A DNA stretch of 64,000 nt from Viscum album (GCA_963277665.1 OY728122.1:1543508868-1543572867), one strand, 5' to 3'. Counted from the stretch's first letter, positions 38,840 to 50,225 are shown. Made by a program: numbers and translations. The notes: generated by a model from the sequence alone, not told the origin.

Positions 38840-39109
38840 ATGGCCTCACCCAGTAGTATTGGACCGATCGAAGCCCATATAAAAGAACTCGGGAAGGAGG
38901 TAGCACCACTGGGCTTTGCTCTGGACCAAACCCAAGCCCAACTTCATCGTGTGAAGCTAGAACGGAATCGCCTTTGTGAGAAGTTCAAACTGATAGAAAT
39001 TACTACTCATCCGATGTTGGCCGAGCCTCCCTCGGATTCTCTGACCTTAGAACACCATACACTTAGGTCCTATGCTGGTGTGATAAGGGGCTATGTAAGG
39101 AGACCGTAA
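38840..39109 (+). CDS. Open reading frame in G U3 (5' LTR copy), 89 aa, unknown
   Basis: I do not recognise the product. The ATG at 38840 (MASPSSIGPIEAH) opens an 89-residue frame. Base composition is near 50% GC, in sharp contrast to its AT-rich flanks. The middle part (ELGKEVAPLGFALDQ, then a Leu/Arg/Glu-rich run to EKFKLIE) could form an amphipathic helix or short coiled coil; no signal peptide or membrane segment is seen. It lies about 950 bp upstream of the LTR TATA box. It would therefore be in genomic RNA only as part of the 3' LTR. The same frame is in the 3' LTR at 43065. It could be a captured gene fragment, a shortened gag piece or an element gene. Confidence 0.4.
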   Translation: MASPSSIGPIEAHIKELGKEVAPLGFALDQTQAQLHRVKLERNRLCEKFKLIEITTHPMLAEPPSDSLTLEHHTLRSYAGVIRGYVRRP

Positions 39110-39536
39110 CTGCCTTGCGTAATCCTTTGTTTTAAATAAAAATTGGGATTTCTTATTATGATGAAGTTTATGAATTTTCAAATGACCGTATAAATATAGT
39201 ATGCATATTTTTTGATGAATTTTAGAAAATGGATATTTTAAAAATGTTTATGTAAACCTTAAATAATTAAAAATGTGTAATGATTTTCGAAAAATGGTCT
39301 TCTACAATTATGTTCAGTACAAAATTTAGAGTCTAATAAGATCAACTTAATTTTTGATGAATAGTAAATTATGAATAGTGATTTTATGATTAGGATTAGT
39401 AATGTGTCCAAATTGATTGGTAATCTCATTTAAATAAAGTATTAATATAATCTAGGCACCTTGATTAAGTAATGTGATTCAATAAAATGGTTAAATAACA
39501 GTTTCATAAATTATTATTCAAGTATTATTTTTTTCG

Positions 39537-39830
39537 GGTGAATAGTGATTTTTAATTAAAAATCTAATTAAAAATATTTAGAAAATTATTTTTATAAAAC
39601 GGATTACATTTTTGAACTCAGAGCACCGATATTATGCTATGGTAATTTTTGGGGTTTTTTCTGAAAAAATGAATTTTCGGTGAATAGTGTTTTTATTTAA
39701 AAAATAAATTAAAAATATTTAGAAAATTATTTTTATAAAATAGAGTTCATATTTGTAATCAGAGCGTTGATATTTGGTTAAGGTGAAATTTTGGGATTAT
39801 TCTGAGAAAGTTGAATTTTTGATGAATAGT
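39537..39830 (+). repeat. U3 repeats of ~140 bp in the G 5' LTR
   Basis: Three GGTGAATAGTG or GATGAATAGTG motifs stand at about 39537, 39676 and 39820. Each of the first two is followed by a shared AT-rich stretch (AAATATTTAGAAAATTATTTTTATAAAA) and an AGAGC-containing segment. The same arrangement is in the 3' LTR at about 43762-44056. Position upstream of the TATA box suggests an enhancer-like role, which is inference. Confidence 0.65.
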
Positions 39831-40045
39831 GAAAATACAGTTTTTAAGTTACGGGTGTCTAATGACATCATTAAATGATGTATTAAGTTTGTAATCAATA
39901 TGGTCGACTTTTGAACAGTAAGATAAGGTATTAGGTGACCCAAGTGGCCAATACCATGGGAAAATACCATGGCCAGGCCCATGGTTTTGCCAAAACCACT
40001 AATGAGGTGTCCCTTGGCAATAAATGCCTTGTCCCCTCACTTTCC

Positions 40046-40054
40046 CTATAAATA
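40046..40054 (+). promoter_or_regulatory. TATA box of the G 5' LTR
   Basis: CTATAAATA lies in a locally GC-richer stretch and is followed within about 50 bp by a C-rich TCGACTCCCCACTCTCCCCC run, the usual setting of a plant LTR start. It is conserved in the 3' LTR at 44260-44268. About 140 bp further on, AAGGTAAGGG could serve as a splice donor. Confidence 0.65.
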
Positions 40055-40219
40055 CCAAGCCATCCTCTAATCCATTCGACTCCCCACTCTCCCCCAACAA
40101 TGTTCTGGTCCCATTACCTCCCAATGAGTCCTCCCATGGTTCCCCCAAGCCCTCAAGGTCCCAACCTTTGAGTTTTAAGAGTTATGTCTTAAGGTAAGGG
40201 ATCTGACCTCTCTCTTTCA

Positions 40220-41267
40220 TTTCAAGTAATCTCTTTTATGTCATTACTTTTATGCTACATGTTCATATGTTGGAGGATGTTCTTTTATACTCCTCTTACT
40301 GCCCTTTTTATGTTCACATAATTAGAGATCCCCTCTTACTCTTGTTATTTCGTTTTATGAAGTTTTAAGTGGCGCTGTTAGGCTACTGAAATTTTTATAA
40401 CGGATTCTTTCTCCCTTCTCATTTTTCAAGATCTATTTTCATGTAAAGTATTTCAAGTTACTTTTTGTTATGTTGTGGTATGATCTCTATATCTATCATT
40501 CTGGACTCTTATTTTCATATGATTAGAGACCCCATTTTATCTCTTAAATTCAGTATTTTGAAGTTTTAAGTGGCGCCGTTAGGCTGCCGAATTTTTAAGT
40601 GGTTCTTCACCCTTCTCGTTTTGAAGTTCTACTTTCATGTCAAGTCTTTCAAGTTACTTTTTGTTATGTTGGGGTATGATCTCTAAATTAATCATAATGA
40701 TATTTTACGATCATATTATGAGATACCCCATTTGATCTCTTCAATTCAGTATTTTGAAGTTTTAAGTGGCGCCGTTAGGCTGCCGAATTTTTAAGTGGTT
40801 CTTCACCCTTCTCGTTTTGAAGTTCTACTTTCATGTCAATTCTTTCAAGTTCCTTTTTGTTATGTTGGGTCATGATCTCTATATCTATCATAATGGACTC
40901 TTATGTTCATATGATGAGAGACCGCATTTGATCTCTTCAATTCAGTATTTTGATGTCTTAAGTGCTGCCGTTAGGCTGCCGAATTTTTAAGTGGTTCTTC
41001 GCCCTTCTCCTTTTGAAGTTCTACTTTCATGTCAATTCCTTCAAGTTCCTTTTTTTTATGTTGGAGTATGATCTCTATATCTATCATACTGGACTCTTAT
41101 GTTCATATGATTAGAGACCCCATTTGATATCTTCAATTCCCTATTTTGAAGTTTTAAGTGGCGCCGTTAGGCTGCCGAATTTTTAGGGGATTCTTTCACC
41201 CTTCTCATTATTTTCAAAGTTCTACTTTCATGTCAAGTCTTTCAAGTTCCTTTTTAATTATGTTGGG
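40220..41267 (+). repeat. 196-bp tandem repeats in the G 5' LTR
   Basis: The landmark AAGTGGCGCCGTTAGGCTGC recurs at 40367, 40568, 40764, 40960 (GTGCTGCC variant) and 41156, with periods of 201, 196, 196 and 196 bp. Each unit also holds ATGATCTCTATATCTATCATACT and GAGACCCCATTTGATCTCTTC. The array is cut by the deletion at 41267. It lies downstream of the TATA box, so it would be in the transcribed leader. The GTG-initiated short frames it yields are by-products of the repeat. Confidence 0.9.
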
Positions 41268-42816
41268 ATTCTTCCGGTTATTTTGGTGAGTATTGAGTAA
41301 GGTGTTTCCAAGAAAATACATCCCTGTCTGGATACGAGCAGGTAGAGGTGGCTCTGGCACAGATGTACATAGGGGTAAAACCCGAAAACACCGCTTTGAG
41401 CTAGACTCGAATGGGAACTGGTACACGACAAGGGGCCTTGATGCACTCTTGGTTATGACACTCCCGAGAGATTTTTTTTGGTAAATTCATAAGCTTAGTA
41501 TGAACCATTGTTAAAGGAACAAAGATAAAAAAAATAAATATTCACATAAGAATATATGATCATGGATAACCAAGATGGGAACCTAGGGGATCACAAGTTC
41601 GGGTATACTTTTTTCTACAAGTTATCCTTATATTCTTTCAGTTCCTTTTCATGATTATTGACTAAGTACATAAGCCCCTAATTATTCTTTCTCTTCTTAG
41701 TTAATGGTGGTAAATGGAAGAACATGTACAAACAACCAATGTGATAGGAAATGCGACGATTGTCATATTAATAAGATAGGGATTATTAGGGGATTAAAAA
41801 ATGATTATTATTTTGGAAGATGTTCACTATTTTGGAGACCCTATATGATCGAGGTAAATAGATTACTACGGTATTTTCATTGAAGAGTAAGGTTGACTTA
41901 TATTTTGAAGAATCGATAAATTTAAGGTGGAATTATAGAAATTTAGGTTACTTATGGGAATGATTAACCTATCTTGGGTAAAATATGTTTAGGTTAGATA
42001 CTTTTTAGGAGTGGTTGATGTTGTTTAGAGATGAACAATGAAGTTTTATTTGGAAGACTATGTTATCAAATCCTTCTTGTGTTTGGGTTTCAATCTTAGT
42101 TTGGTTTATTTTGAGGAAATTTAAGGACCGTTATTTATGGAATGGACTATGATGAACTTTGGGTAGTACCATGGAACTTTGAAGATTTAAAAGTAGTTTC
42201 CATTCCTATGGGATTATTTATTTTTGAAGAGTTGTTTTACCATACCCTTTCGGTTTTTGGGATAATGTTTAAAGATAAAATAAATAGATAGTTAATCTTT
42301 TGTGGATTATGTGATTCTCTAGAAGATGATTATTGTGTTTTGATGAGACCAAGTAGTTTTGAATGCTCATAGTTTGGAGAAAAGATTAGTTTTGGGTAGA
42401 AACTTATTAAAGGATGAAACTCTACATGAAGGTAGATATATTTCCTTATGTTTTTGTTCTATGTTGTAAATGAATTCCTCAAAGTTATGAAAAGGAATGT
42501 AAAACAAAAACGTTGTTGGATTACGTTTCCTACTAGGTAATCAAAGACCGCTTGCACACATCATAATTTTGGGATTTTTGGTGGTTAAGTTCCTCCTAAT
42601 CATGTTTTCTATCACTCTCCTTAGGACGCGACCCTTTGATTTCTCCTCCATGTCCATGTTTCCTACATGGAATCCTAGTATGAGTAAACTCGGGTGGCCT
42701 TTGTACTTCCTTTTCTTTCTTTTAAAGTAATGGTGTCACTAAATCTTTTTCCGATGTGGGACTTTCAATGAAATTTCAAAACCCAATTTTTAAAATTGTG
42801 AGGACGCAATTTCTTA
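41268..42816 (+). other. G internal remains, unassigned
   Basis: This is the sequence between the broken 5' LTR and the purine tract. The first 200 bases (to about 41480) are GC-richer and hold a 63-codon frame at 41293-41484 that resembles no family I know. A stretch near 41720-41760 reads with four closely spaced Cys codons, but not in a recognised zinc-knuckle pattern. The final 200 bp includes CCGATGTGGGAC, a motif common in plant LTR-element ends. No RT, integrase or protease motif is seen on either strand. Confidence 0.55.
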
Positions 42817-42828
42817 ATGGGGGAAGAT
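42817..42828 (+). other. Polypurine tract of G
   Basis: ATGGGGGAAGAT stands immediately before the 3' LTR start TGTAACGG at 42829, after GAGGACGCAATTTCTTA, the typical gypsy internal end. It proves that 42829-46631 is the 3' LTR and that G reads on the plus strand. Confidence 0.88.
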
Positions 42829-43064
42829 TGTAACGGCCCGAAATTTTGAATAAATCTTGTTTCCCAATTTCATGTGTTATTTTATTTTATTTTTATACTC
42901 AACAAAAATGTTTTATTTGATAAACATGATTATAATTAAAATGAGACCATTGGGTTCTGACTGTTATATGACCATCGGTCAATATGAACATTGTGAACAA
43001 AATGTTCTGATTATTGTCTCTAAATACATGTAATCTTGGTTAATTATTATAGAAAGAAGATTCG

Positions 43065-43292
43065 ATGGTCTCACCCTGTAGTATTGGACCGATCGAAGCC
43101 CATCTAACAGAACTCGGGAAGGAGGTAGCACCACTAGGCTTTTCTCTGGACCAAACCCAAGCCGAACTTCATCGTATGAAGCTAGAATGGAACCGCCTTT
43201 GTGAGAAGTTCAAACTGATAGAAATTACTACTCGTGCGATGTTGGCCGAGCCTCCCTCGGATTCTCTCACCTTAGCACACCTTAAACTTTAG
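43065..43292 (+). CDS. Open reading frame in G U3 (3' LTR copy), 75 aa, unknown
   Basis: This is the counterpart of the 38840 frame, starting MVSPCSIGPIEAH. It ends early at a TAG where the other copy has an Arg codon; beyond the stop the frame continues to the same terminus. There is no indel over the shared 270 bases. I count about 14 changes that alter the residue and 3 that do not, which is neutral decay since insertion and no sign of selection afterwards. The 3' LTR copy is the one that would lie in genomic RNA. Confidence 0.38.
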   Translation: MVSPCSIGPIEAHLTELGKEVAPLGFSLDQTQAELHRMKLEWNRLCEKFKLIEITTRAMLAEPPSDSLTLAHLKL

Positions 43293-44259
43293 TCCTATGC
43301 TGGTGTGATAAGGGGCTATGTAATGAGACCGTAACTGCCTTGCGTAATCCTCTGTTTTAAATAAAAATTGGGATTTCTTATTATGATAAAGTTTATGAAT
43401 TTTCAAATGACCGGATAAATATATTATGCATATTTTTTGTTGAATTTTATAAAATGGATATTTTAAAAATGTTTATGTAATTATGAAATAATTAAAAATG
43501 TGTAATGATTTTCGAAAAATGGTCTTCTACAATTATGTTCAGTACAAAATTTAGAGTCTAATAAGGTCAACTTAATTTTTGATGAATAGTAAATTATGAA
43601 TAGTGATTGTATGATTAGGATTAGTAATGTGTCCAAATGGATTGTTAATCTCACTTAAAGAAAGTATTAATATAATCTAGGCACCTTGATTAAGTAATGT
43701 GATTCAATAAAATGGTTAAATAACGGTTTCATAAATTATTATTCAAGTATTAGTTTTTTCAGGTGAATAGTGTTTTTTAATTAAAAATATAATTAAAAAT
43801 ATTTAGAAAATTATTTTTATAAAACAGATTTCATTTTTTGAACTCAGAGCACCGATATTATGCTATGGTAATTTTTGGGGTTTTTTCTGAAAAAATGAAT
43901 TTTTTGTGAATAGTGTTCTTATTTAAAAATTAAATTAAAAATATTTAGAAAATTATTTTTATAAAATGGAGTTCATATTTTTAATCAGAGCGTTGATATT
44001 TGGTTAAGGTGAAATTTTGGGATTATTCTGAGAAAGTTGAATTTTCAATGAATAGTGAAAATACAGTTTTTAAGTTACGGGTGTCTAATGACATCATTAA
44101 ATGATGTATTAATTATGTAATCAATATGGTTGACTTATGAATAGTAAGATAAGGTATTAGGTGTCCCAAGTGGCCAATACCTTGGGCAAGCCCATGGTTT
44201 TTCCAAAACCACTAATGAGGTGTCCCTTGGCCATTAATGCCTTGTCCCCTAACTTTCCC

Positions 44260-44268
44260 TATAAATAC
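44260..44268 (+). promoter_or_regulatory. TATA box of the G 3' LTR
   Basis: CTATAAATA in the same context as 40046. A start here would read out of G into E's integrase in antisense, and out of the element to the right. Confidence 0.6.
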
Positions 44269-44439
44269 CAAGCCATCCTCTCATCCATTCGACTCCCCAC
44301 TCTCCCCCAACGAAGTTCAGGTCTCATTACCTCCCAAGGAGACCTCCCATGGTGTCCCCAAGCCCTCAAGGTCCCAACCTTTGAGTTTTAAGAGTTATGT
44401 TTTAAGGTAAGGGATCCGACCTCTCTCTTTCATTTCAAG

Positions 44440-45640
44440 TAATGTCTTTTATGTCATTCCTTTTATGCTACATGTTCTTATGTTGGAGGATGTTATTTTA
44501 TACTACTCTTACTGCCCTTTTTATGTTAACATAATGAGAGATCCCCTATTACTCTCAATATTTCATTTTATGAAGTTTTAAGTGGCGCTGTTAGGCTGCT
44601 GAAATTTTTGTAACAGATTCTTTCTCCCTTCTCATTTTTCAAGATCTATTTTCATGTAAAGTATTTCAAGTTCCTTTTTGTTATGTTGGGGTATGATCTC
44701 TATATCTATCATACTGGATTTTTATTTTCATATGATGAGAGACCCCATTTGATCTCTTCAATTCAGTATTTTGATGTTTTAAGTGGCGCCGTTAGGCTGC
44801 CGAATTTTTAAGTGGTTCTTCACCGTTCTCGTTTTGAAGTTATACTTTCATGTCAAGTCTTTCAAGTTCCTTTTTGTTATGTTGGGGTATGATCTCTAAA
44901 TTTATCATACTCATCTTTTATGATCATATGATGAGAGACCCCATTTGATCTCTTGAATTCTATATTTTGAAGTTTTAAGTGGCGCCGTTAGGCTGCCGAA
45001 TTTTTAAGTGGTTCTTTAGCCTTCTCGTTTTGAAGTTCTACTTTCATGTCAATTATTTCATGTTCCTTTTTGTTATGTTGGGGCATGATCTCTATATCTA
45101 TAATACTTTACTCTTATGTTCATATGATGAGAGACCCAATTTGATCTCTTCAATTCAGTATTTTGATGTTTTAAGTGGCGCTGTTAGGCTGCCGAATTTT
45201 TAAGTGGTTCTTCACACTTCTCATTTTGAAGTTCTACTTTCATGTCAATTCCTTCAAGTTACTTTTTGTTATGTTGGGGTATGATCTATATATCTATAAT
45301 ACTGGACTCTTATGTTCATATGATGAGATACCACATTTTATCTCTTCAATTCAGTATTTTGAAGTTTTAAGTGGCGCCGTTAGGCTACCGAATTTTTAGG
45401 GGATTCTTTCACCCTTCTCATTCTTTTCAAAGTTCTACTTTCATGTCAAGTCTTTCAAGTTCCTTTTTAATTATGTTGGGGAATTATCTCTATATATATC
45501 ATACTGAACTCTTATTTTCAAATGATGAGATACCCTATTTGATCTTTTCAAATCATTTTTTTTGAAGTTTAAGTAACGTTGTTAGGCTGCTGAACTTTCA
45601 TAAGAGAAATCTAATTTTTGTCTTCCTTCTATGTTTTTCA
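44440..45640 (+). repeat. 196-bp tandem repeats in the G 3' LTR
   Basis: The landmark AAGTGGCG(C/C)(C/T)GTTAGGCTGC occurs at 44580, 44781, 44977, 45173, 45369 and, diverged, 45571. The periods are 201, 196, 196, 196 and 202 bp. As far as the 5' LTR goes, unit number and phase agree, so the array was fixed before insertion. Short frames at 44979, 45175 and 45371 spaced by 196 are repeats of one another. Confidence 0.9.
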
Positions 45641-46631
45641 TTTCAAATGGTATGTCCTTGAAATTTCATTACCATGATCATGTATCCTTCTTATTATGTC
45701 CATATACTATTTTATGGGTCATTTATGAATGTTTGACCCATTTTCCCTCTCTTTTTAATGTCTTCTAAAACCTCGTAACATAGCCGTTATGTTGCAGAAT
45801 TTCCGTCTCAAAATGTCTCTCTCTTTTTCTAAATTTCTTTTATATTATTAAGTGAATACTAAAATCTATTTCTTCTAAAGGGGTCTTCACATATATACCA
45901 AAATGTTCTATTTTAAATTCTAGGATTTACATACATGAGACCCACCTTCCTTTTCTGTGGGTTTTAAAGTGATGTAAGGATCATGTATTTAAAGCAGTTT
46001 TTTAACGTTATGATTATGAAATGAAACCAATTTATTTTATGCTATATGTGTTATTTATGAAATGTTTTATGATGATATATGTGGCTCACATGATAATAAA
46101 GGCAAATTTAAGGGTGCGCCCTGATAGCGCTCCAATGCATTGGGTAATGATGTAACCACTAGAGATTACAATTTTCACGATACCTTGGTGAATAACCTTG
46201 GTAATTTTCAGATGACACCTTGGGGATGGACCTTGGTGATATGTTCATGATTGTCTATGTTAAATGATGTATCCACATCTTTAAGTTATGAAAATGTTAT
46301 TTTTATTATGATATGCCTCATGATTTCATTCTCATGCCTTAAAGTTCTTTTCATGACCTTATTGAAGTATCTCAAGTTCACATGTAAAATGTTTATCTTG
46401 TTTCCCTTACTGCGCTTTTTTCTCACCCTTTCATTTGATGTATGTCCCCAGGTTATGTGATGCAGTAATGAACCTAGGATGAACATGAGGAGAATCCATT
46501 CAAGTGTTTTATAAGAATGTTTTATGTTTTCATGTTTAAAGTTCTTGGTTTCCCAGACACTAAACCATAAAGATCCTCAGTTTTGTAAAATGTAATGAAA
46601 GTTTATGTGATAAAAAGGGAGGGATGTTATA

Positions 46632-46636
46632 GGGAT
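46632..46636 (+). other. G target-site duplication, right
   Basis: GGGAT follows the GTTATA end of G and matches 38599-38603 exactly. Confidence 0.9.
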
Positions 46637-49150
46637 ACTTTCAAGAGAATGTGATCTCCCACTTGGATTTCCATATCTCTCCTCTGATTGTCATTATAAA
46701 TCATTATCCTACTTTGAGATTCCTTAATGTTATATTTAACTTTGTTATTTTCTCTTCAATAATTCCAGGGTCTATGAGACTCCTTTCATGAAATTCATCT
46801 CAACAAATTAGATTGTGACATCTCTTACAATATAATGCTTCATATGGTTGTATTTGAATACTTGAATGGAAACCATTGTTTTTGGAAAACTATAATAATG
46901 GAAAATAAAGATAACACATACCTTTAAGGCCTAGTGAGCATGTACTCAACATTTATTCCATTTTTGGAATCATTTTTTAGATTATCCATTAGTTTGAGGA
47001 TAGTTTTCAATGCTCAAATGAAGTTTAGTGTCAAGAGACTTCTGAAGGATTTTCTAGAAATTTGATGTAAAATGAGGATCTTAATCAGATAAAATTGAAA
47101 GAGGTTCACCATTATGTATTATGAAATAATTTTTTAGGTCCATTCATGGTGATGAAGAGGTAAATATTCTCTTATAGTGAGTAAATAGGAATGATAGGTT
47201 ATACATTCAATGATTACCCATATTCCAACATTATTTCTATGAGTACTTGGTAGTCCTATACCAAAATCTATATCAATGTCATCACATTTCCACATAATAA
47301 TATTAAGAGGATGCATGACTAATATAGGATGTTTCTTCATAACATTAAGTAGTTGAAAAACTAAACATTTGTGCACATAAATATCAATTTACCATTTCAT
47401 GTTGTCCCACAAAAAATGATCCCTAAAATTCCTATACATATTTTTGATACCAAGGTGTATAATGAAATGTGACCTATGTGAATCATAAAAAAATTCCCTT
47501 TTTAACTCAGTTATAGATAGAACACATATTATCTTTCTAAATTGAAGAGCACTATCTTCACGAATTAAGTATACTAATTTTTTCATCCTTCACATCTTCA
47601 ATTTTCTTTTGAAATTTCTCATCATCAGAATGATAACTTTTTATCTTTTCTAAAAAAGACAGTTCTACAGTCATTTGAAAAATGGGGGATGCCTCCCCTT
47701 ACATAATAATTTCCATATCCATCTTTACTAGATGCATTAGCATATGATCCCTCACATTCCCCATTTGGTCTAGAACAATGATATTTCCCAATCAATGCAT
47801 TTTCTATAGTATTTTCATTCCTTGGATGGTAGTGGATTGAGAAATCACAATATTTGAGTAACTTAAACCATATAATTTTCATCATTTTTTTCACTTTTTG
47901 TATGAAGATGTATTTTAGTCACTTATAGTCTATGTATATCACACATCTCTCACCGTAGTGATAATGTATCCATATATTTAAAAGGAAATACTACAGTTTC
48001 TAACTCAATATTATGGGTTGGATAGATTTTTTCTGGATTCTTCGATTGTGTTGATGCATATTAAATACCTTTACCATTTTCATTAGGAAATAACTAAGTC
48101 CCTTTTTTAATACATCACGATATATCACAAACCCACCATTTCTAGATGGTAGAGTGAAAATCAGATCATTGAACAATATCCCCTTTTGTTAACCAAAACA
48201 TTCTTTACATTCCTTTGTCAAGACAAATATAACCCCTTTATGTGTAAGATTTGTCAAAAGGTTATAAAATTGAGTGAAATTATGAATTAATCACTAATAA
48301 TACCCTAAAAACCCAATGCTACTACTTACATCAGTTATTTTTATTGACATTGTCCATTAAAGGACTGCATTTTTATTTATAAGATCAACTAATATCCCAT
48401 CCTTTGAGACAACATGTCGAAGAAAAAAAACTTCATAAAGCAATAAATCACACTTACTAAGATTACTATATTAATCTTTCCTTATAAGAGTCTTAAGAAT
48501 GTTATGAAAGTGATTGTCACGGTCCTATTATCTTTTAGAATACACAAAAATATCTTCAACGAATACCAGAAAAAAGTTATCAAGATATTCCTTGAAAAAT
48601 ATATTCATTAGATCCATAAAAATAGATGGTTAATTAGTCAATCCAAATGGAATTACTGTAATCTCGTAGTCTCCATACCTTATTTAAAAATATATATTTC
48701 GAATGTCTTCCATCTTCAATCGTAATTGATGTTACCCTAAACAAAGTTCAATATTTTAGAAATATTAGACATCATGACTTTGATCGAATAAGTGATGAAT
48801 GAAAGTTAGATGATACTTCTTCTTTGTTATTATAAAATTTATTTCAAAATAATAAATTCACAACCATATGGATCCATATTTTTTCTTAATGATGAGAACA
48901 TGGGATCCCTATAGTGAAACACTAGAGTGATTAGACTATATATCACCTAACTCATCTAGTTTTTTCTTCAAAAACACTAATTCCTCTGAGGAAATTCTAT
49001 TGAGAAGATTTTATATTTTTCTTTCATCAAGGGATAAATCAATGGAAAACTAAACTTCATGCTCTGGGGGATGTTTAGGTCATTTCTCAGGAAATAAATC
49101 AATGTATTCAGGTATAGTAGGTACATCATAAATAAAAATATTACCTTCTC
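46637..49150 (-). pseudogene. E2 pol: RT, RNase H, integrase (decayed)
   Basis: Domains on the minus strand: RT at about 49100-48400, with the catalytic site reading FVED at 48551-48568 where E1 has FIDD. The RNase H end is at 47625-47894 (YHPRNENTIENAL), the integrase zinc region at 47389-47586 and the core with IWVII at 47134-47376. The integrase C-terminal segment follows at 46637-46805 and runs into G. The second catalytic Asp pair is thus altered, besides frameshifts. The far C-terminus is at 38183-38598. Confidence 0.87.
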
Positions 49151-50139
49151 CATCATAATTTTGTTTCCTATTATTCTCCAAGAATATCATTCAATATAGT
49201 TACGAGGGGTGGATCTAAATTTTCCTCATATAATAAAGTCACTACTCTAAAGATAAGTAATTCTATATATTCCTTGCAAATTTAAATCTCCTTTTTCTTG
49301 TAATAAATTTTTGCTTCATATTTTAAATGTCAGTCCGTACCAAGTATTATATAAATGTAAACTATAGGTATGGTAACAAATTTAAAAAATAGAGCATGTT
49401 TATGTTTTATAATGGGGACTTCTTAACACATCCTTATTTTAGTGAGACTTTCCCTTAGAGTTTTGACTAACTAGTACCTTGTTAAATAAAAGGGGAAATT
49501 CAAAATTTTCATAAAAAATTAGGTAGATATAAATGAGTGTGAGGATATGGAATAAAATAGATAATTACCTAAATATGAAGATACAATTAAATTATATACC
49601 ACTACATAATTAGTAACTTCCACTTCTCTTATAGTGATAACTAAATATTTTCCTTCTACCCATGGCCTTATATATTGTAGATTTCCTTGATGCTTCAAAA
49701 ATTGGTGTGAATAATTCCCCATTTATTTATTGATAAAGTGCTAGAAATTGTTGATTTATTTTATCCCCTTATATTCAGGAGAAAAATTGGAATTATTTAT
49801 GCACTTGTAAAAATATATCATTCCCTTCAAGAAAATCCCATGGCATTTCATTCCACAATTTTGATATGGTGGAAATTTATCCATCCTCTTTTTATTCTTT
49901 GATACATTCCCTTTACCTTGATCCTCATTTGATCTCTTATTTTATTATTTCCCCTTAAATATATAATTAACTTTCTCTTCATTTCAATTTTTTTCTCTTG
50001 AATGAAATATTTTAGAATAATTTATCCTTAAAATATATCCATTCCACGAGTTCTATTTACCATTCCTTGTATTTTGGACACATGGACACAGTTGATTAGA
50101 ATTTTTATTGTTAAAATAAAATGTAAGTGTATCCTTTTC

Positions 50140-50225
50140 CCTTTCATGACATCCTAAGGAAACAAATATAGCCTCTAGATACTTAATCCACTACTCGACT
50201 ACCATTTGATTGTTATTCCCACCAA
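50140..50225 (-). pseudogene. E2 gag core fragment
   Basis: Same gag stretch as E1 (GNNNQMVVE, then WIKYLEAIF and LGCHE), but the Q codon before W is TAG. This stop is absent from E1, so it arose after the large duplication. Confidence 0.72.

Larger units (their letters stand above)
38604..41267 (+). repeat. G 5' LTR, truncated at its 3' end
   Basis: This LTR is collinear with the 3' LTR from TGTAACGGCC up to TTTTTAATTATGTTGGG. It then breaks at 41267 (partner 45480). The last 1,151 bp of the LTR (45481-46631), the primer site and most of the internal region are gone, as expected from one deletion. It contains the U3 open frame, U3 repeats, TATA box and the 196-bp tandem repeats. Confidence 0.9.
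38604..46631 (+). mobile_element. G: long-LTR retrotransposon, internally deleted
   Basis: The element is 8,028 bp on the plus strand. It has a truncated 5' LTR (38604-41267), 1.56 kb of internal remains, a purine tract (42817-42828) and a complete 3' LTR (42829-46631, 3,803 bp). Perfect 5-bp duplications GGGAT flank it. The ends are TGTAAC and GTTATA, the latter a C-to-T change of GTTACA. The end of the internal region (GAGGACGCAATTTCTTAATGGGGGAAGA) is Ty3/gypsy style. No gag or pol domain is readable and the primer site is missing, so it depended on another copy or was disabled later. The two LTRs differ at about 11 of the first 250 aligned bases by eye. Confidence 0.9.
42829..46631 (+). 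repeat. G 3' LTR, complete (3.8 kb)
   Basis: The LTR runs from TGTAACGGCC to GGGATGTTATA and is followed by the GGGAT target duplication. Contents in order are the U3 open frame (43065-43292), the U3 repeats, the TATA box (44260), the 196-bp tandem array (44440-45640) and about 1 kb of AT-rich R/U5-side sequence. Near 46180-46235 a degenerate ACCTTGG motif recurs five times. No host gene is present. Confidence 0.9.

Noticed and set aside
41214..41446. Overlapping minus-strand frames at the G deletion point
   Set aside because: They span the junction of the LTR and internal remains and are antisense by-products of the GC-richer island.
44979..45565. Three similar frames spaced by 196 bp, possible repeat protein
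   Set aside because: They start at GTG within the LTR tandem repeat and end after one unit each. They are translations of the DNA repeat.
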